Shown: positions 61,432 through 64,000 of the stretch, in pieces
Layout: every line of letters begins with the position of its first letter
Numbering within the stretch: position 1 is the stretch's first letter
From: Myxococcota bacterium
GTDB lineage: Bacteria; Myxococcota; XYA12-FULL-58-9; JALHOP01
DNA length: 64,000 nt
Reading direction: 5' to 3'
Assembly: GCA_022842935.1 (NCBI GenBank)
Contig: JALHOP010000009.1
Coordinates: 124,001 to 188,000 of the forward strand
The notes under the pieces: generated by a model
Told to the model about the DNA's origin: nothing
What the model saw: the letters and a program-made list of their open reading frames with translations, nothing else
The model's database searches: none
Translations under genes and position numbers: made by a program

Positions 61432-62679
61432 ATGTCTCACCTCACGGCGTTTCTCCTCGCCGCCACCCTCACAGCCCCCAGAACCGATGTCACCTCCGAG
61501 GAGGGGCGCAAGCTCACGCTTTTGCAATACGTCGCGTCGCGCACCGATGTCGCAAGCGACGACAAGCAAAAGTGGGACAAGGCGCTGCGCCAAGTCTTCG
61601 GCGGCAAGGCAATCAAGGATGGGAGTGACGAGGGCGTCACCGTCGCCAAGTCCGTTGTAGCGGCCAGCATTTTCTTTGGCGTCGAGCCGGTCAAGGCTGC
61701 GCGCGCGGCCTATGACGCCTACCACGACACGTACCGGTGGGTGCCGCCGCCGATCGCCATCAACTACCAGCTCATGAAGCTGCAGGGGCGCGCGCCCAAG
61801 GCTCAGCCGCGCGAGCTCGCCTTCAATTTCCCGCGCTACTTCGACTCCGAGATCGCGCCAGAGATCGTCTTCTGGTGGGAAGAGATGTTGGGGCGTGGCG
61901 CGATCGCCAAAGCGGATGTTGGACGTGTGACCGCATCACTCGAGAAGACCCGTGAGCTCATGCGTCCTTTTTTGGTCGAGCGCCTGTGGCAGGGGGTGGA
62001 GCTCGAGTCGCGCGAGCAGACCAGCACGGTGCGCGAGGAGCTGGTGGCGCTCGCCCGTGAGCTCGCCCGCGGGTACGCAAACGTCGGGCGTGTGCGGCAG
62101 GGTACGTATTACGAGCGCTACCTCGCGCTCGCCAAGGAGCTGGGACAGACCGCGCGTGCGCGGCCGCTGAGGCCCGAGGCGCAGGCACCGCGGGTGCCCA
62201 CGCAACCGCCGCCGCATCGGCCGGAGCACACCTCGCAAGCACCCAAGCGCGACAAGACGCCGCCTCCTATCGCGGGTGACGAGCTGGTGCACGCTGGAGC
62301 GGACTTCGCAGGTACTCTTCGCAAAGCAACGGCAACTTGGCTCGGCACTCCGTATCGCTTCGGAGGCACCGATCGCCGCGGTATCGACTGCTCGGCTTTT
62401 TCGCGCGCCCTCTACGACGAGACCACGGCTATCGAGCTGCCGCGCAACAGCCGTGCGCAGTTTTCGCTTGGAACTGGCGTCGACAAGGCCCGGCTCGCAG
62501 TGGGCGACCTCGTCTTTTTCGACACCCTCGACCGCGGCACCGTCACCCACGTCGGCGTCTACGTCGGCAGTGGCGAATTCGCCCACGCAAGCTCGAGCCG
62601 TGGGGTGGTCATCGACGCTCTGGGTTCGGCCTACTACGAGCGGGCCTGGTGGGGTGGCAGGCGCCTGCTACTGCAGTAG
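61432..62679 (+). CDS. NlpC/P60 family cysteine peptidase
   Basis: 415 residues with a weak, short N-terminal signal (MSHLTAFLLAATLTAPRT). Residues 20-265 are helical and unlike any family I know. A Pro-rich linker (PRVPTQPPPHRPEH) leads to the NlpC/P60 domain (about 297-415): Cys320 in GIDCSAFS and His373 in VTHVGVY, followed by FAHASSS. These enzymes cut D-Glu-(m)DAP or similar bonds in peptidoglycan stem peptides. This protein has a recognisable, if short, export signal. Confidence 0.88.
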   Translation: MSHLTAFLLAATLTAPRTDVTSEEGRKLTLLQYVASRTDVASDDKQKWDKALRQVFGGKAIKDGSDEGVTVAKSVVAASIFFGVEPVKAARAAYDAYHDTYRWVPPPIAINYQLMKLQGRAPKAQPRELAFNFPRYFDSEIAPEIVFWWEEMLGRGAIAKADVGRVTASLEKTRELMRPFLVERLWQGVELESREQTSTVREELVALARELARGYANVGRVRQGTYYERYLALAKELGQTARARPLRPEAQAPRVPTQPPPHRPEHTSQAPKRDKTPPPIAGDELVHAGADFAGTLRKATATWLGTPYRFGGTDRRGIDCSAFSRALYDETTAIELPRNSRAQFSLGTGVDKARLAVGDLVFFDTLDRGTVTHVGVYVGSGEFAHASSSRGVVIDALGSAYYERAWWGGRRLLLQ

Positions 62680-62837
62680 AAGACCTTTCCCAGACCTAAT
62701 CTACCGAAGGGACCCCCCCTGGTGTGGTCGAATGTCCCACCAGGAATTGCGCCGGTCTGGTGCCAACCTGACAGCGGCTGGAGCGGCACGTTCCGGCTAT
62801 GCAGACTTATGTAAGACCGGGTAATCTTTGGGAGTCT

Positions 62838-64000
62838 ATGGCTGAAGCAGTCCGGCTCGGCGAGCCACATCGAGCAACGGCGCCGCCGGCTCCGGCTCCG
62901 GCTCCGGTCGCGAGCCTCGTCACGCTGCTCGGTAACGCCGCCGGAGATGCGACGCGGCCAGTCAGCCACGAGGGCGCTTTCCTGCGGGCTGTCGAGTCGC
63001 AGATCACCGCGACGGTGCGTGACGAACAAAGCCGTCGCGAGCTGCGCGACCAGCTCATGCGCCTTCGTCAGCGCGATGCCGCTGGCTTCGAGCGCCTTGC
63101 CGCTTTCGTGAGTAACAACTTCGCGCGTGGCGAGCTCGCGAGCGCCATGCGTGACATCGCAGGACGCGCTGTATCGCCAGTGCGCGCTGTGGTTGACGAG
63201 CGCGCGCCGGCCAACCCTGCCTTGGTCGATGGGCGCACGGCACCTACCCCGGCCCTTGATTCTCCCGTTGGTGACCCTGCGCGCGGTCGCGCCCCGGGAC
63301 CGGGAGCGGTTACTGACCCCGAACAGGTCCTCGCAACGAATCCGCAATACCGTACGCGCGCTCTCGATTCCTTGCGAGCAGCGAGTCGGCTTCTGACGCA
63401 GGCCCGCGCCGAGGCCCTACGGGCCAACAATCCCGGGCTCGCCGCTGAGCTCGATACCGTACGTCTGCGCCTCGAGACCGCGCTGCACGCCTCCGCTGGT
63501 CGCCAGCCGGCGTACGCCGACGTACCTCAGGCCCTGGTTGCTGCGCGTGCCGCGCTCCATCGGGCCCGTGATAGCGGTCTTGCGGCGCGCGGCACCGCTG
63601 GGCTCTTTGATACGGCAATCACGGATATCGAGCGGCTCGGGGTGCGTCACCCTGTCGACGCTGCTGCCGTCGCTCGTGGCGCGCGCTTCCTGGCTGCTTA
63701 TCGTCGCGACAGCATGCAAGTGCTCGACGCCCTGCTCGCGCAGCCCGTTACAGACTTCAACCTGGGTGACGTTGGCTCGGGTCGGATTCGCACCGATGAT
63801 GCGATGCACGCTTCTCTGCGGCTCAATACCGCCCTGTGGACGGTGCAGCGCGACATCGCCGGCGGAAGTGTTCTGCCCGCCCGCTTCGGGCGCAGCAGCT
63901 GGAACGAAGTCACCCCTGGCGACATGCATGAGGAGGCGCTCAGGAGGCTGCGGGAAGGGAATCACGATTGGTCAGCCGAAACACGCGCCATGGTTGCTGA
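62838..64000 (+). CDS. hypothetical protein with disordered leader (partial, runs off the window)
   Basis: The frame is open from ATG 62838 to the end of the window: 387 residues and the start of another codon. The leader (1-30) is Ala/Pro-rich (ATAPPAPAPAPVAS), with no hydrophobic signal. It is followed by two helical domains with Arg/Leu/Ala-rich heptad-like patterns (about 40-110 and 175-300), separated by a Pro-rich linker (about 120-165). I recognise no motif. GGGAG sits a few bases before the ATG. The leader resembles those of the nearby enzymes without signal peptides. Confidence 0.7.
   Translation, partial: MAEAVRLGEPHRATAPPAPAPAPVASLVTLLGNAAGDATRPVSHEGAFLRAVESQITATVRDEQSRRELRDQLMRLRQRDAAGFERLAAFVSNNFARGELASAMRDIAGRAVSPVRAVVDERAPANPALVDGRTAPTPALDSPVGDPARGRAPGPGAVTDPEQVLATNPQYRTRALDSLRAASRLLTQARAEALRANNPGLAAELDTVRLRLETALHASAGRQPAYADVPQALVAARAALHRARDSGLAARGTAGLFDTAITDIERLGVRHPVDAAAVARGARFLAAYRRDSMQVLDALLAQPVTDFNLGDVGSGRIRTDDAMHASLRLNTALWTVQRDIAGGSVLPARFGRSSWNEVTPGDMHEEALRRLREGNHDWSAETRAMVA

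Noticed and set aside
1-64000. CRISPR array, restriction-modification system, insertion sequence or prophage
   Set aside because: No repeat-spacer series, methylase/restriction pair, transposase or phage structural gene was seen.

Overview
The window is GC-rich DNA from a Gram-negative bacterium, most likely a myxobacterium (Myxococcota, possibly Polyangia). This rests on gene content and was not computed. The signs are a PilZ domain of the kind amplified in myxobacteria (6542-6988), a Ser/Thr kinase fused to receiver-like and PilZ domains (17325-19547), many lipoproteins with acidic or glycine-rich linkers, Ig/PKD-type surface lipoproteins, and lone signalling genes. I see no insertion sequence, phage, CRISPR array or rRNA. 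There is one tRNA, tRNA-Gly(CCC), at 53822-53894.

Layout. 0-10.8 kb: hybrid histidine kinase, a MutH-like endonuclease coupled to an alpha/beta hydrolase, envelope proteins, a PilZ protein, an M1 aminopeptidase and a methyltransferase. 10.9-22.6 kb: heterodimeric ABC exporter, PKD lipoprotein, MoaD-MoaE fusion, kinase-receiver-PilZ protein, transglutaminase-like lipoprotein and HemW. 22.7-29.3 kb: two carboxylate/amino-acid transporters, an exported GH13 glucosidase, PrpC and a membrane protein. 29.3-41.9 kb: exported serpin, 2OG-Fe(II) oxygenase, a three-gene molybdate/tungstate ABC operon, a 996-residue surface lipoprotein, a ClpX-like unfoldase without its zinc finger, and small unknown proteins.

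42-47.5 kb holds a compact amino-sugar pathway: sodium symporter, MurQ, SIS-domain isomerase/deaminase and NagA on the minus strand, each overlapping the next, with a convergent BadF-type sugar kinase. Together they would take MurNAc/GlcNAc to fructose-6-phosphate and D-lactate. 47.5-53.8 kb has a double FKBP lipoprotein, a Cys-repeat protein, an EEP-family phosphodiesterase, a lytic-transglycosylase-like protein, a LysR regulator and a TerC-type membrane protein.

The most notable part is 53.8-64 kb. After the tRNA and a LAS-type (MepA-like) peptidoglycan endopeptidase come three translationally coupled genes: an isonitrile synthase (PvcA/IsnA), its 2OG-Fe(II) partner (PvcB/IsnB) and a class A flavin monooxygenase. 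Facing them, with a 52-base tail-to-tail overlap, are an M24 peptidase and a multicopper oxidase with a histidine-rich leader. This looks like an isonitrile biosynthetic locus with a possible copper link. Between about 49.5 and 64 kb, several proteins that would normally be exported lack a Sec or Tat signal and instead start with long Pro/Ala/Ser-rich disordered leaders. This suggests, but does not prove, a set of substrates for a non-classical secretion system.
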